This document shows positions 20,676 through 35,600 of a DNA stretch of 64,000 bases, piece after piece. The notes beneath the pieces were generated by a model. The model ran no database searches. It was not told the DNA's origin and was given only the letters and a program-made list of their open reading frames with translations. The stretch comes from Taeniopygia guttata (lineage: Eukaryota; Chordata; Aves; Passeriformes; Estrildidae). Position numbers and translations under genes: made by a program. The stretch lies in NCBI RefSeq assembly GCF_048771995.1, contig NC_133025.1, forward strand, positions 4,216,001 to 4,280,000, read 5' to 3'. Numbering within the stretch: position 1 is the stretch's first letter; each line of letters begins with the position of its first letter.

Positions 20676-23600
20676 ATGAAGTATCTGAGCAGCTTCCTGG
20701 TTTTGTTCCTCATTTCTGGAGTCGAGGGCTTTGATCTGGTTATTGATGACATCCCAGATGTGAGTATTCAGTCCTTGCTGAACTCTGAGTGGAAGCAGCA
20801 GTAGGAGCAGAATTGTGTCACTGCTTCACAATTCTCGTCTACTTTTAGCTGTAAATATCTCTGATAACTGGTCTTCATTTGTCATTTGTAATGTTATTTT
20901 CTTTTTAAAATACTATTAAAGCTTATTTTTATTGCTATTTAATATTATTAAAGGGAGAGTGTGAGCTTAAGTCCAAATTTCATTCTGAGCAGTTTCATAT
21001 TTTTGTTTCTGTGTTGCCTTTTCTGGTGTGGTTTTCACCTTTAAACATTTAAGTGGGCTTCTATACTCAGATCTTCAGCATATTTTGTACCCTGTTTCTC
21101 TGGAATAAGCAGAAACAGGGCACCTAGACATCTTTGTGAATGGGGCCTCCTGTGTGGAACACTGTGAACTTCATCAAAGCTCTGTATGGAATTTGTTTTT
21201 TGTTAACAGGAATTCAAATATAGAGAGAATATCCTATTGACTTTACATTCCTCAGCAGAGGAATGAAAGAATTTATAGACGAGACCATCATTTCGTGGGA
21301 TAATACTATGATGAAAAGAAGTTTAGTTATAGCTTTGACTCTGAAACTGAGTCTAAATTTAAACCCCCAGGGTCAGGTGAACTTGGATTTGGTGTCTACA
21401 CCCATTTCCACATTGTAGTTTTGAAATGTTTCCGTGAAGTCAGCAGGGATGGTATGAGGCTTTCTTTTCCTTTCCAGAATCAATAAAACTCTTCAGTGAG
21501 GTGGGATATCCTGTTTTTCTTTATTTTTATAGCCATTTTCTTGACTCAATGAGATTTTAAAACTGGGTTTGTAATTCCCAGGAAAAATATTCCAGATCTG
21601 TGGTTCTTTCTAATTGTAGATGCTTTATCAATTCAACCTCAACGTGCTTAAACAATTTAAATTCATTTTGTGTGCACCTTTGTGGGTATGCTATCACGTA
21701 AGTTGGAAAAGATCTCATGCACTTAAACTTCTTTATTGCCATAAATTAAACTTGCAACAAAATTTAATTGTGTGGGTGTGACCCACACTTCTAAATGAAT
21801 CACTGCAGCTGATTCTGCTGTCATTGAGAGAAATTTAATTCTCAGGTATGTTGGTGTAAAACCAGAGATAATTTCTTCTGATTTGAGGAGAAATCCTCTG
21901 TACTTGCTTTGAGTGAGATCAGTGTCTGAAATACTGCAGTTTCTATGGCCAGACCCATCTTGATGATAATCATCTGCCTCTTGCTCTTGGTGGTCATTTT
22001 ATGTTAAATATTACTCTTGTTTCAGAAGGAAAGGCTGTAAAGTGATGGTAAAGGTCATGATTTTACAGGAGTTTATAGAGTTGCTTGGCCACTGAGGGAA
22101 AAATGAATGTTGAGGATTTTGGTCTGAGATGGTTTGTGCTCCCTGTTAGCATCCAGGGGAGGTAAATTCCCTTTGGAACTCTCCTGTAAAGTGCTAATCA
22201 ATAATAAATCAAGTGATAAACAGTAAGGCAGCAGCAACTCTTTCTTCTTCTCCTTCCTCTAGGAAGTGGAAAACCTGATTGATCTGGAAATTGATGGATT
22301 TCCCACAAGGTCCAAGGCCAGAAATGGCAGGTACCAGGTACAGTACTCAGAAATGCTCCGAAGAGGAGGGAAGGCAGAATGCCTGGGAGCTCCCTCCAGG
22401 TGTCTTTTTCCATGTCCAGGGTTGTGGGTGTACAATCATGTGGGATCAGCTGGTTTTTATAGGAACTGAGACTTCCATATCTCTGGCTGGGACAAGAACT
22501 GCTGTTTTCCCTTAAGCACAACACGGCTTTGTCCTGTATCTGTGCTCCTGAAGTGATAAACGATGGAGATACTTGGCTGATTTCATGTCTGGGGAAAATC
22601 CCATTGAAACAGGTGAGGTTTTTCCATGAGAAAGTGGAAAAGGACTTCAGACACTGGCAAGTGCAGGCTGTAAACATTCAGCCCTTGCATTCATATTTAA
22701 CTGTGGTCAGAGAGTGACACTCAGTGATGAGCTGGTACCATCTGGGACCTGGGATGAAAATTTGGTTCCAGCACACTGATGGGTTGCAGATTATTTTAGT
22801 CTCTTGGCTTGGGAGACAGAAACATTCAGAGCAGCATTTCAAGAGTTTTTTCTGTGTTTTACACAGTAGCAATGAATTATAATATTAATGAAATCAGTTG
22901 TTTGAATGTATTCATTTTTCATTGCACTCTATGAAAGAAATGATGATCAGAGTGGACCTTGTCCTCCACCAAGCTCTGGTGCCACTTTTCTTGGCTTGTT
23001 CAATGTAGTGAAAATGAAAGATCTGCTTGAGTATGTTGGATTTCCCAGAGTCTTTGAAATCACACACAGGCAAACCTGATTTTCCTTTATCCTAAGGCTT
23101 TGAATTGAACTTATTGATACCTAAAGCCTGCATAACAGTGGAAGAAAATGGAAGAAGATTTTAGCATGAGTATGAATCAAGCCTTCTCTCTCTTGCCAGT
23201 CCAGTATTTAAATAATTGAATCATGATCCAAACACAATCATGATCCAAACAGAAATCCCTCCAGCTGCACTTCTTCAGGGCATCATTTCTTTCCAATATG
23301 TCTGTATCAGTGCCATATGTATTATGTTACCTCTCTTCCCAAAATTTCTGGGTACATAGAGGCACAGACATGCATGCAGTAATTTACAATTCTACCACTG
23401 GTTGCATTATACCATTTATTGCTTTTATTCCCATACATTATTTCCCATCCTTTACCTATCAAATAAATCTTTGTAAACCAGTGGAATGAAGATCTCAGCT
23501 ACTTTTATATTAGCTGAGTCACAATAAAACATAATAAATTAGATTAAACTGAACTGTGCAAGTCATCTTGAAGCAGCAGCCCCTTGACCAGCAGCAGGCA

Positions 23601-26600
23601 CACAGTTATTTCCTGCTCATCACTGCAGGAAGGCAGCCTCCCAAAGTGTTTTTTCAGCACTATGCTTTTCTGCAAAGAGCTCACCAGCCCACTGGCAACA
23701 AGGCAACAGAGCTCCCTGCAGACCCTATTGATTGGCTCTAAACACAGAGGATGGTTTTCTAGGTGCAGATAAGGTATTCTGCTATTTTGCTCATGAGTAA
23801 TTCTCAAAATGCTGTGCCTCAGGTGTGTGCATGGTCCTCGTGACCACATCAGCCGAGTGTTCCATGGGCTGGAATGCAGGTGACCTTGTGAGCCTCTTTA
23901 TGGTGGTGCACAGCTGTTATCTGTGTTTGGGAGATAGATAAAGTGTCTAGACCTGTGAGGCACCCTGTGAGGTGGGATGTCCTGCAACACACTGCCCAGA
24001 GCTGGGTCCTGATCTCTGGCTGTCCAGAGGTGGGTGAGATCACTCCTTTTTCCTTTTCTGCCTGCTTGGTTTCTCCTCCAACAGAAGCAGCACACGAGGG
24101 ATATATGGAAAGAGATAGGGTGGAATGATAGAAATGTGGTATGGTTTGGGTTGGAAGGGAGTTTAAAGCTCATCTCATTCCAACCTCCCTGGAACACCTT
24201 CCACTAGACCAGGGTGCTCCAAGCCCCACCCAACATGGCCTTGAACACTTCCAGGGATGGGGGCAGCCACAGCTTCTCTGGACATGCTCTACCAGGATTT
24301 CATCAGCCTCACACTGAAGAATTTCTTCCTAAATCAGCTGGTTGGAGACTCCCTCAGCTGCCAGGGTGTAAATGTAGCCAAACAGACAAGGATCCATCAG
24401 CAGCACAAGCTGCCTTAGGTCTGAAATTTCTCTTCTTGCATCTCACAGTGAGGATCCCCTGAAAGGAGTGTGAAGAGGCTCCAGTGGATTTGGAGTGTGT
24501 TAAAAACTGCTTAGGAAATCACAGGAAAATAAGTGAATCATGAGGGAACAGCCCCTCAAAGAAATGGAAGGGCATTCCAGGTAGATCATAGAATCACAAA
24601 ACATGGAATGGTTTGGGTTGGAAGGTGTTGGAACCCTGGTATTCCAACAGGAAGGGACCTGAAAGATCATATTCCAACCCCCTGCCATGAGCAGGGATGC
24701 TTTCTAGCAGACCAGGTTGCTCCAAGCCCTGTTCAACCTGGCCTTGAACACTTGCAGATCACATCTTCTTTCTGGTTCCTTCTGTGGGGCATCTGCTTTT
24801 CAACATTTTTCATGTTGAAAAGAAATTTCTGTCAAATGCAGGACATCTGTGATTTTGCTCTCCTTATTTTGCAAAATAGCTGCAATGTCCATCCACGCAC
24901 TGTGAAGGGTTAAATATCCATGTCCTGCCCAGGTTTCAGGAGAAGATGCATTTCAGTATCTGAAGACAGAGCCCAGCATCTGTGCTTCAAACAGTTCCTG
25001 AGGCACATGTTGTCTTCATTCTGATTAGCAATTTGGCACACATGAGATATGGTTCAAGATCCTGTTTTTGTGCAGGGATCAAAAGGTCTGGATGTAATTT
25101 AAAAACCAGGATCTGCCATGAATCCTCATGCTGGAAATAGTCTCAGGTACCACAGAAGTCCCTGTTCTCAACAATCACATCAGCACTCAGACCTGAAGTA
25201 GGATCTTCAAGGCCAGGCTGGATGGGGCTTGGATTAACCTGATCTAGTGGAAAGTGTCCCTGCCCATGGCAAGGGAGGTGGAACTAGAGGATCTTTAGTG
25301 TTCCTTCCAACCCAAACCTGTGATTCTGTGTTTCCATGATTCTGGGGCTCAGGTGAAGATAAAGGTTCAGCTCCATCCTCCTGTCCTGTTGGAGTGGCTG
25401 CCCTCTGCAGCCTCTGAGTTCCCAGTTCCCAGCCATGTCTGATCCCTAACAACAGCCGTGGCAGTCACTACAAGTGTCATTGATGAGCTCCCTCTCCTTC
25501 AGCTACCCCCTCTTCTCCACCAAGAACTATCAGGAGGGAAACCTGAGCATCCTGAAAGCTTTAACCACCATTCCTAAAGTGGGTCAGGAGCCCTAAGCTG
25601 AGAGCCAGAAAAGTAACCCAAATAAAACAAAACCCCTGTGCTCTAAGGCCTTGGTCTTCATCTTTCCAAAATTAAATTTGTTTCAGTTAATGCTGGTTTA
25701 ATCTTAATTTGTATTCAAGCTGGTGATGTTCCCTGTGCCAAGGGTATGTGTAGGGCCAAAAATCATTCCTTGTGGTCTGGTCCTTTATTAGGTGTGAAAG
25801 TCCAATCCACTGTACAGTGAAGATTGTGGGGTGTGACAGGATCAGTCTGCAGAGGGTCTCTAGAGAGCCATAAACTTCCATATCCTGAAATCCCAGTCTG
25901 AATGATTCAGGTAGAGTCTTTAGAGCTAGAAAATGAAAACCTGCATCTGTTCTCAGGCTGGGGGAAATCCTCTCCATCTGCCCTTAAAGGGTCCTTAAAA
26001 TCATGTCTTTAACATGAACTTGCTATGACATCATCATCTCTTATACAGCACAAGATTTCCCTTGAACAGTATATTAATTAGCTTCAAATGAACTTAACAA
26101 TTACAGAGCAATCTTCCAGTGCACCACAGGATTAAAGCTGTTTTCATCAGCATCTTCTGTGGTTTTGGGTCCTCTTGACCTGAAGAGCTGAGCTGGTCTA
26201 GGTGTGATGAGAAATGAAAGTAGATCTCTGCATTAAAAAGTTGCATCTAGGTGAGCCAAATTCCCTTTCAGGGGATTAATAGAAACATTCCTTATGTGGG
26301 GGAGATTTTTTGGGAATTAAAGAGAATTATGTCAATGGCCACAAGATGTCAGCACCTTGCCATAGAAATTTCCAAATGGAGACATTCATAGGGCAGGGGG
26401 AAAGCCACAACCATTAATGAGCAATTTTGTCTAAGTAATCCATGCATAACTAATTTCCATAGGCACAAGCATGGAAATGTAATATCGATTACACAATTGG
26501 TTTCTTAATTTATACATATGTCATAAAATACATAAATATTTTCTAATGTAAATGACAACAAATTGAGCTAAAGAAGTCTGGAGTTTGAGGATGTTTCACT

Positions 26601-29600
26601 TTTCAGGGAAAAACAAAGAGAACTTTTCTGTTAAAAACAAGGGTGTCTGAGGATGACTTTCTGCCAGCGTCATTTGCTTTCAGGAAGAATGTTTTTCTAG
26701 AAGAGAATGTTTTCTTTAAAAATAAAATAAAAGACAGAGGAAGAAAGCTATCCTGTTTATGACAGGTTCTGAGGCACAGCTGGGAGATCACATGCTCTAA
26801 TATCTCATGTAGAAATACACAAATTAAGGCAAAAGGAATATTCACACTTTGGGAGCTCAAACTAATTTTCATTCCTATCCAGAGAAGGGCAATGGAGCTG
26901 GGGAAGGGTCTGGAGCACAGATCTGAGGAGGAGCAGCTGAGGGAGCTGGGAAGGGGCTCAGCCTGGAGAAAAAGAGGCTCAGGGGGACCTTGTGGCTCTG
27001 CACAGCTCCTGGCAGGAGGAGGAAATCAGGTGGGGGTTAGGCTCTGCTCCCAGGGTACAAGGGACAGGACAAGAAGAAATGGCCTCAAGTTGTGCCAGGT
27101 AAGGTTTAGGTTGGTTATTAGGGAACAGTTCTTCAATGAAAGGGTTGTCAAGAATCGAAACAGTTTTCCCATGGAAGTTTTGGAGTCACTATTGATGGAA
27201 GTATTCAAAAAAACATATTAATGTTTAGTGACCCTGGCAGTGTTGGCTTAATGGTTGGACTTGCTCTTAGATCTCTTTTCCAAACTCAATGGTTCTGTGA
27301 TTCCCTGTGATTCTGTGATTCATAATCTTTGAAAACTGCTTTTAGACACTGATCCCTGCCTTGAACCAGCCAGTCAGTGCTCTTAGCTTTGCTGAAATAT
27401 CCCCTCCATGTTTTTGTTTTCCAGCGGAGCACATCTGACTGGGGGTACGTTGGAGATCTGGTGAGTGTTTTTCTTCCTCTGTGGTAAGTAATACTGAACA
27501 AAGTGATTTTCTAGTTAACCATTTTTTGGAAATCAATCCCTCTGTTTGCTCGGTTCCTTGTTTTTACTGCTGGTTGGGTATTAACCTATTTTCTTTAAAC
27601 AGAGAGCTGTTTGCACAATATTATTGATACATCTGCTCTTGGAAGGAGAGGAGCATGGTAAATATGAAGAAATAAGCATCAAAACTGATTAGAAAAAGAT
27701 AATGTTTTAATAAAATGCTTAAATACAGTTATCCCCCTGCTGTGGTTTAACCACTTACAACACTAGGTCGATAACCAGTGCTTCAAGTCTCCTCTATTTA
27801 GGACTTCTATTGAAAGTCCTACATTTTGGGAAAATGAAACTGTGAGTTCTCTCCTTATTACATGACATTCAGGATTTCTGTGTAGCTTTTCATGCTGGAT
27901 TGCACCCATAGAGTTATTCCAAGGACTGGTTACATGGTGAAAAACAAGGAGAACCTTCCAGCTTAAAAAATACCCTTTTTCCATTGATATGTTAAAATGA
28001 ACTATATTCATGTGACTATCCCACCACAATTTCCAGGTAAAATATGGAGAAGTCCTGAACTTGAGCTCATGCCCCCTCTAGCTGCTGTATTGTAAGGAGC
28101 AGCAATTAAAAAGTAGCACTGAGACTATAAAAATTATTGATATTGCCCTCTAGGGCGTTTTTAACCAGCGGTGCCCTAAATTTATAGAGTGATTTTGTGA
28201 AATGCAGGTGGAGGATGATGACAAGATAGGTCTTTACAGCTACAAGGTGCAATCCACCATCACATCTCGGCTGGCCAACACAATGATCCAAGCCAAGATG
28301 GTGAACAACGCCAGGCGGCCCCAGCCCATCGTGTTTGACGTGCAAGTCCCCAAAGGAGCTTTCATTGACAACTTTACCATGTAAGTGGTGGTCAGGTGAT
28401 GTTAGAATACGAGCCTCTTTGAGTGCCTCAGACAGAGAGATGTATATGGAAGTAAAATTTAAACCTTTTAAAAAATTAAGTTATATTAAACCACATAAAT
28501 ATGAAGTAAAAGTTCATGTTTAAAGTAAATAGAAGCATAAATTATAATTTTAAATAAGTAGAAGTACATTTTAAGTACCTTTAAAAAATGTGTTAACTAA
28601 TAAAGGCCCTAAGGGTACGTTTAAAGTTCAATAACTTAACTCCAAACATAACAAAAGCATAACAGAACTTTACTTATATCTCTAAAATAGATAGAACTAT
28701 ATCCATAAATAAATAGAACTATTCACGTAAATAAATAAACTTATATGCATAAATTTTAAGTAAGAAAACAAATAATATAATTACATAAATAAAAAATATT
28801 ATATACATAGTTTTTAAAGTAAAAACTAGCACTACTTTCACACATTAAAATTAAGATTAGATTAGTTTAGAAAGAATATTTTAGAATTGTGCTTTTAGCT
28901 AATAAGTGGTTTTATGTATAAAAATCCCCCTGTATTAGAAAAAAGAACAAGAAGAAAAAGAGAAGAAAGAAAAAGAAAAAAACTTTAGTTCTGACTTCTA
29001 CTAAAAACATCAGACTCTATCAGAGAACAACTATCACTACTACTACCACTGTTCCTACACGGAACCTTAGAACTCTATACCAGAAAGTTTTTAACACAGA
29101 CTTTAATACCTTAAACTCTTTACCTTTGAAACTAATATATTCATACAATAAACAACTTCATAACAACTAACAACTACTCATGTCTCTTTGAAGACCCAAC
29201 TAAAATCAACAAGGTATCAGCCTTGTCTTCTGGAAGCATTCAATGGGCTGGGAAGGAAGTATTTGTAAACACAAAAAGCTCTTATTATTTTCCAGGTTCA
29301 GTGTAATTTTTGCAGGCTTTCTCAAGAGGTTCATGTCATCATTCTGTCTGCCTGTCCAGCTCCTCCTCTCCAGTAATTATTGAGTTGTTGGTCAATATCA
29401 ACAAAAAATGGACAAAAGTCTCAAACAGACTAAGCCCCCACCTTGCCAGATCAAAGGAGAGAGACCCAATCAGAGCCCTCACTTGTGGGAATCCAGGGCT
29501 TCCCTCTGGCTGCCCTGGCAGGTCTGGGACCCTGGCAGGGGTCAGAAACCCCCATGTACAGAGCCCCCAGAGACACTGTCTGTGATCTCTGTCCATGGAA

Positions 29601-32600
29601 AAGAGTTTTCAATCTTACAGGATGAATTACAAGCTCTGAGTGTTTGATATAAGTAATAATTAAGTGTGGCACGGGTGCAAAAGTGAAATTTTAGGATTCT
29701 AGATTAGGGGTCCAAAGGGGACAAGATGGAGGAAATTGGGTGTGTCTTGTCCTTTTTCTCCTTCTTCATGCCCTCCATGTTTCACTGTGGTGTTGGCATT
29801 TTTATGTTGGTTTAGGCTGGGGACACACTGTTCAACGTAGGTGACAGATATTGGCACGTTATTGTAAATCCAGCACAGGTAGTTTCTGGTATTTAATGTT
29901 TGTACCATCCCACTGAGGGCAGAGCCCCACACGCTGCCCTGCAGGACAGAGCTGTGGCAGGGCAGCAGAACATGTTAGAGATAAACAGAATAAACAGCCT
30001 TGAAACCAGCACAGACGAATTATGGCTTCTTCTTTGGCAGCGGGGCTGACAGACAGAGACTTTCTACAATCTTGGAATCATCAATACCTGCAGATTCTGA
30101 CACTCACTGAACAGAAACTGGCCTGGTTCAGTTTCCATTCAGAGAGGCAGCAGCCAGGTTGCTGCTCAGGAGATATCCTGATCCATGTTCCAAGCCAGCC
30201 ATGACATCAGGAACTGCCTTCCCTGCCCAAAGCATGGGGAAAGTGTGAAGGAGCTGGAGGAGAGCAGATCCTTCTCAGAGCACAATGGAGCTGGCTACTT
30301 GAAATAAAAATTAGTCAGGGAAAAAGATAGAGCTCTAGTGAAAATCAGAATTCATTACTTTGGGGTTAAACAAGAACCTTGTTATTTCATTTCCCACCGG
30401 CTTAGATTTCACTGATGTAAACTGAAGAAACAGTCCTCGATTGTAAAGTTGTTTCTTTTGCAAGCTGACTGTGTTTCTCTCTCCTAGGGATATCAATGGT
30501 ATCACATTTACCAGCCATATTCGGGAAAAATCTGAAGCCAGAAAAATGTACGCTCAAGCAAAAGCCAAAGGCAAAGCTGCTGGAATAGTCAGGTATAAAC
30601 ACTCTGGTGTATGGGTTTTGTCCTGAACTTACAGGAGAACTGAGATGACCCATCCCAGGAGGAGATAGATGAGGGGGAATCCTGGAAAGGAAAATGCTTA
30701 CTTGCAGCAGCTCTGCTATTTAATTGTCGTGGACTTAAACTGTGTTTCATCTTTCAGCTTGCTAAAACACCCTGTGCTGGAAGATAACTGCAGCTCCCTG
30801 ACAGAGGCCACAGTTAGAATCAAAAGCCTCAATCTAAGTCAAAGTTCAAAGAAGCTTTTCCTTCTCCTTGTATTTTCTCAAAATAACCCCACAGCTGATT
30901 TTTCAGGAGCAATGCCTTGGACATGGAAAACTTCCAAACCGAAGTGAATGTGCCCCCAGGAATGAGGATCCAGTTCCAGCTTCACTACCATGAAATGATC
31001 CGAAGGAAGCTGAGCTCCTACGAGCACATCATCTCTGTGAAGCCAGGACGCCTGGCCAAGCACATGGAGGTAAAGCAGAGCTGGGGTGTGTAGGAAGAAC
31101 CCCACAGGTGAATCCTTGCTGAGAAAGCACCCATGGTTTTCAGGGAAGTGCTCCTTCCCATGGCAGGGGGATTGGAACTGGGTGAACTTTAGGATCCCTT
31201 CCATCCCAAACCATTCTATGATTCTAAGACAAATCTGGAGGGACAACCAAAGATCATCAGCTCTCATAGGACACTACTTCATGAAGTTGGGTTTTTGTGA
31301 AAAGCACTGCTGCAAATAAATAGCAAGTACTGTTTGTTTTCCTTCAGTCAGGTTTGCACAAGAGTATAAAAATGTCAAAGCTTGTTTGGCCGAGTGTTCT
31401 GACGTGAGTCAGTCACGACTCAGGAGATTCCCAGCTGTGTTTATGAGTGGGGACAGGACACATTCATTCCTCTCTAGACCAGGTTGTTCCAAACCCAGTC
31501 CAACCAGCCCTGAACACTTCCAGGGATGGGGCAGCTCTCCACAAGAAATGTCCTCCCTTCCTGCCTTTAGGTGGATGTCCGCATCATTGAGCCGCAGGGA
31601 CTGCGCTACGTGCACGTTCCTAATTCCCTCGGAGATCATTTCAATGGAATCACCACCATCTCCAAGGGAGAGAAAAAGGTAACCAGTCAGACTGGAAATA
31701 GCACAAAATCTTCCATTTTCACGCTAACTCTACACAGTCCTGGATTTTTTGTACCTGCTAGAAGCATGCAAAAATGTAGCAAAATTTGTCTATATTTCCA
31801 TAAGAATATGGAGGTAGTATTGTTTCCTGATATTCAAAGTCACCCCCATTCCTAGTTTAGCAAATTATTTCAGAGGTACTATGTGTCTGTATTAAGTCTT
31901 ATCTTCTCAGGCAATTTCAAGTTATCCAGTTAAAACAGAAAAAAATGCCAGAAAGTCTGCATAATCAATCACATGACCAATGAAAATGTTTCCTACTACT
32001 TAATTCACAGACAAATGACAATCCCCTTTTTTTAGGGGGGAAAAGTCAATTAGAAACCTATTAAAAATGTTGATAAAATGATGGATAGTTTCAACCAGAA
32101 AAATGTTAATAAAACCTAATGTATTGCTTAGTAGAAATGGTTTGCACAACTCTAGTGGAAATATTTGGTGCTGTAGATGGGTAATGTGCTTTGTATCACA
32201 GTTGCTACTATTTAATCAACATATCCAGGCAAACCTTAGTGCTGTTTTTCTACTGAAGTGACAAAGTCCATTTTCCACAAATAACAAAAGCAGGAAAATG
32301 TTCAGTGAAATCAGACATTTCATAAAGATGTGGAGTCTCTTTGTGTCAGACACCCCCTCTCACACAACACCTGCCTGACTGATGATCTCCCCTCATTTCA
32401 AGGCTCACGTTTCTTTCAAGCCAACAATGGATCAACAACGAAAATGCCCCAAGTGCTCATCCACAGCCGTGGATGGAAATTTTGTGGTGCAGTACGATGT
32501 GAACAGAGAAACCACGGGGGGAGAACTGGAAGTAAGTGTGGCTGCTCAGCTGGGACCAGAGAGCTGTGAATAAAGGAATTGCTGTCCTTCAGCAAACTGT

Positions 32601-35600
32601 GCTAAACTTCATCCTTCAGGGAAATAAGCATGAGGACGAGCTCTGTATCCAATTGAAAGAACAGAGGGATTTTAAGTGGGCAGAATGGATTTATTTAATT
32701 TATGACTAAGACATGGGCTTACATATAGTAGGAGAAGATTCCTGTCATGTCCAAAAGCCAATGCCTTTATACCTGGCAGCACTCTGGTGATTTAATGTAG
32801 AATCAGAGGATGGAGTCTTTGGATGTTGTACCAATACATCACAAGGAGACAACCAGAACATCACTATTTTTATGTTAACATGAAGCTGAGTTATGAGGCT
32901 GAATTATTACAGGCAGAACAGTCTTTTTCAAAGCATTTTTCATTCCTCCCTATGCTATGGCATGGAAGTTGTCTGAGAACCAGGTTCTGCTTTTATTGAG
33001 TAAAATGGTGTAAGGCTACAGAGATATGCAAAGCTGAAAGTTAGAACTGGCCAATAAAGAAGAGAAAAAGACAATAGGGAAAAATAATTAGATCATTAAG
33101 AAAATAAGAATTTTCTGCTCTGTTGCTGTCTTGAGTTTTCTGAGGTCTTTGCTATAGCTCATTTCACTGTGATTTTTTTTTTTTTTTTACAGATTTTTAA
33201 TGGCTATTTTATTCACTTCTTTGCTCCGGAAAATCTTGATCCACTGCCCAAAAACATTTTATTTGTTATAGATGTCAGTGGTTCGATGTGGGGACTAAAA
33301 ATGAAACAAGTAAGTGTTTGACCTCTGCTGTAAAATGAACGTACTGCCCATTTTCCCCATGTGCTTTACCATGCAGTTCTGTAGCACACTGGCATGTAAA
33401 ATTAGCAGCTTAATTTGGAGAATATTTGGAACCAAAGACTTAATGATTTCACCCCATTATTTATAATGCTTCTTCCATGCTTTAAGGAAGAGGTGGTGCC
33501 AGATTTTAACTCTAAATTTAAATTTTAATGGACCGATCACAAAATATTTTGTAAAGGCTCTTACCCCCTTTTTCTCTAATGCTCCATACTGAATCCTGGG
33601 AAAGCCTCAATGGGGATACTACATCCCTGCTTTCCAAACATGGATGAATTGTTGACAGCACTCTGAAGACCACTAAGGATTGTTTAGACAACATAACCCA
33701 TAAAGGGGAAAACATGTTAAAATAAGATATTTTAGTCTGCAAGAGAAAATGCTTCAAGAAAGATAATCAGCCTCCAAATATGCAATTTTTCTGAAAGGGA
33801 AACTCATCAACTGACTTTCATGCCCAGACAGGGTAGAATAAGATGGAATCAGATGGATTTGCAGCAGGAGAGGCTTAAGTTATATATTAAGGAAACTATA
33901 TAGGTCTGAGTGAGGAGTTTGGGAGATTGTATATCATGTGTCACTGAAGGGTTTTAAGAAGTGGCTTGACAAACATTAGCTGGGGATCATCCAGGTATAT
34001 TTGAATTTCCTTCAGAGCACAATAGTAAAGCTTGGCAGATTGCTTCCCTGGGGAAATCAGTGCTGTGAAACTGGGATACAGGTTAATTGTCACTTGTTTA
34101 AATCACACATCTTCAAAGAAATGTTACCCAGCCTGAAACGACTGTGCTGCAGACAGAGCTGTCTCCTGAGCTGATCTGAGCAGTTGCTCTCTCCCAAACC
34201 ACAAATGTTTCCCCCTTTCACTCACTCTGTGTTAGCAGGAATTAAGCAAGTTGAGCCACATGAATTTATCCTTCCTAATTGCAATTTTTCTGTTTCTTTG
34301 GTGAAAATGTCGACATTATACAAGAAGTAAAAAAAAAAAAGAAAAAAAAAGAGAGAGATTAGGACAGGTGGTTCTAATTTGGATTTCAGTGCTCATGTAC
34401 TTATTCCTCAAAGGGCAGTATTTTCTCCTGGTCACAAGTTAAGAAGAGGCTTTTATAAGCAGGAAACATAAACCTGTCTTCTCTTAAACTTCTCCTCAGA
34501 CCATCGAGGCCATGAAGGCAATATTGAGTGAGCTCCGTGCTGCTGACCAGTTCTCCCTGATCGACTTCAACCACAACGTCCGGTGCTGGAGAGATAATCT
34601 GGTCTCAGCCACCCCATCACAGGTGGAAGATGCTAAGAAGTACATCCAGACAATCCATCCCAATGGGGGTATGAGGTTTTGATTGCAGGGTGCTCACAGA
34701 AGTTGCTTCTCACAGGAATGGGTACCTCAGACAGCCTTCAGACTGTCAGAGTATTCCTAAAAACAGAGTCTGATTCCCAAAATACAAAAAGCATGCCTAA
34801 AACAGGAGCAAGAATTGCAGTTTATTGTATTAGGGGATGGGATAGCATTTCCTTCTATGGCAGATAGAACACAGACCACAGAACAGCTGCCTTTAATCCA
34901 TCTTACATCCCACCTCAGAGATCCTAAATGTCATTGAAAGATGAAGTCCATCTCATAGGCCTGGATGAACAGGCAGATGAAATATTCCCTAAGCAGAGAA
35001 TCACAGTAATTTGCCCTGGGCTGGCAGCCAGCTAAACACGAGCCAGCAGTGTGCCCAGGTGGCCAGGAAAGCCAGTGGTGTCCTGGCTTGGATCAGCACG
35101 TGTGTGGCCAGCAGGACCAGGCCAGTGACCATCCCCTGTGCTGGGCACTGGTGAGGCCTCACCTCCAGTCCCATGTTCAGTTTTGATCCCCTCTCAACAG
35201 GAAAGATTTGGAAAGGCTGGAGAATGTCCAGAGAAGGGCAACAGATCTGGGGAAGGGGCTGGATCACAAGTCCTACAAAAAACAGCTGCAGGAATTTAAG
35301 GACATGGTTTAGTGTTGGACTGGGTTAATGGTTGGACTCAATCTTAGAGGTCATTTCCAACTTTAAATGTTCAATAATTCTATGAGCTACTAAATGCCAT
35401 GTGGGAAAACTGTTTCTCCTTTTTGTGCCTTCATTCCCTGTCTGATAAACAAGGACAGATGCCTTTTTCAGCTGCACAGATCTTTGGAAGGGGCTTACGA
35501 TGATTTTAATTTGCCACTCTCTGAAGTGCAGTTTTGGATTTGTTATTTAGTTATTTCTGCATCAATAGTGTGGAGAGACTCTCTCTAACATCAGAGCTTT

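Larger units (their letters stand above)
22338..27424 (+). other. ITIH2 intron 2 contents
   Basis: The longest ITIH2 intron, 5.1 kb. It carries four CR1 fragments (24126-24335, 24585-24758, 25208-25345 and 26877-27321). I recognise nothing in 22338-24125 or 25346-26876. Intron 1 (20760-22262) likewise shows no repeat or gene. Confidence 0.6.

Noticed and set aside
28141-28156. Second CTCF-like site (TTGCCCTCTAGGGCG) before ITIH2 exon 4
   Set aside because: It differs from the core motif at about three positions including the final GG, so it is much weaker than the site at 18506-18519.
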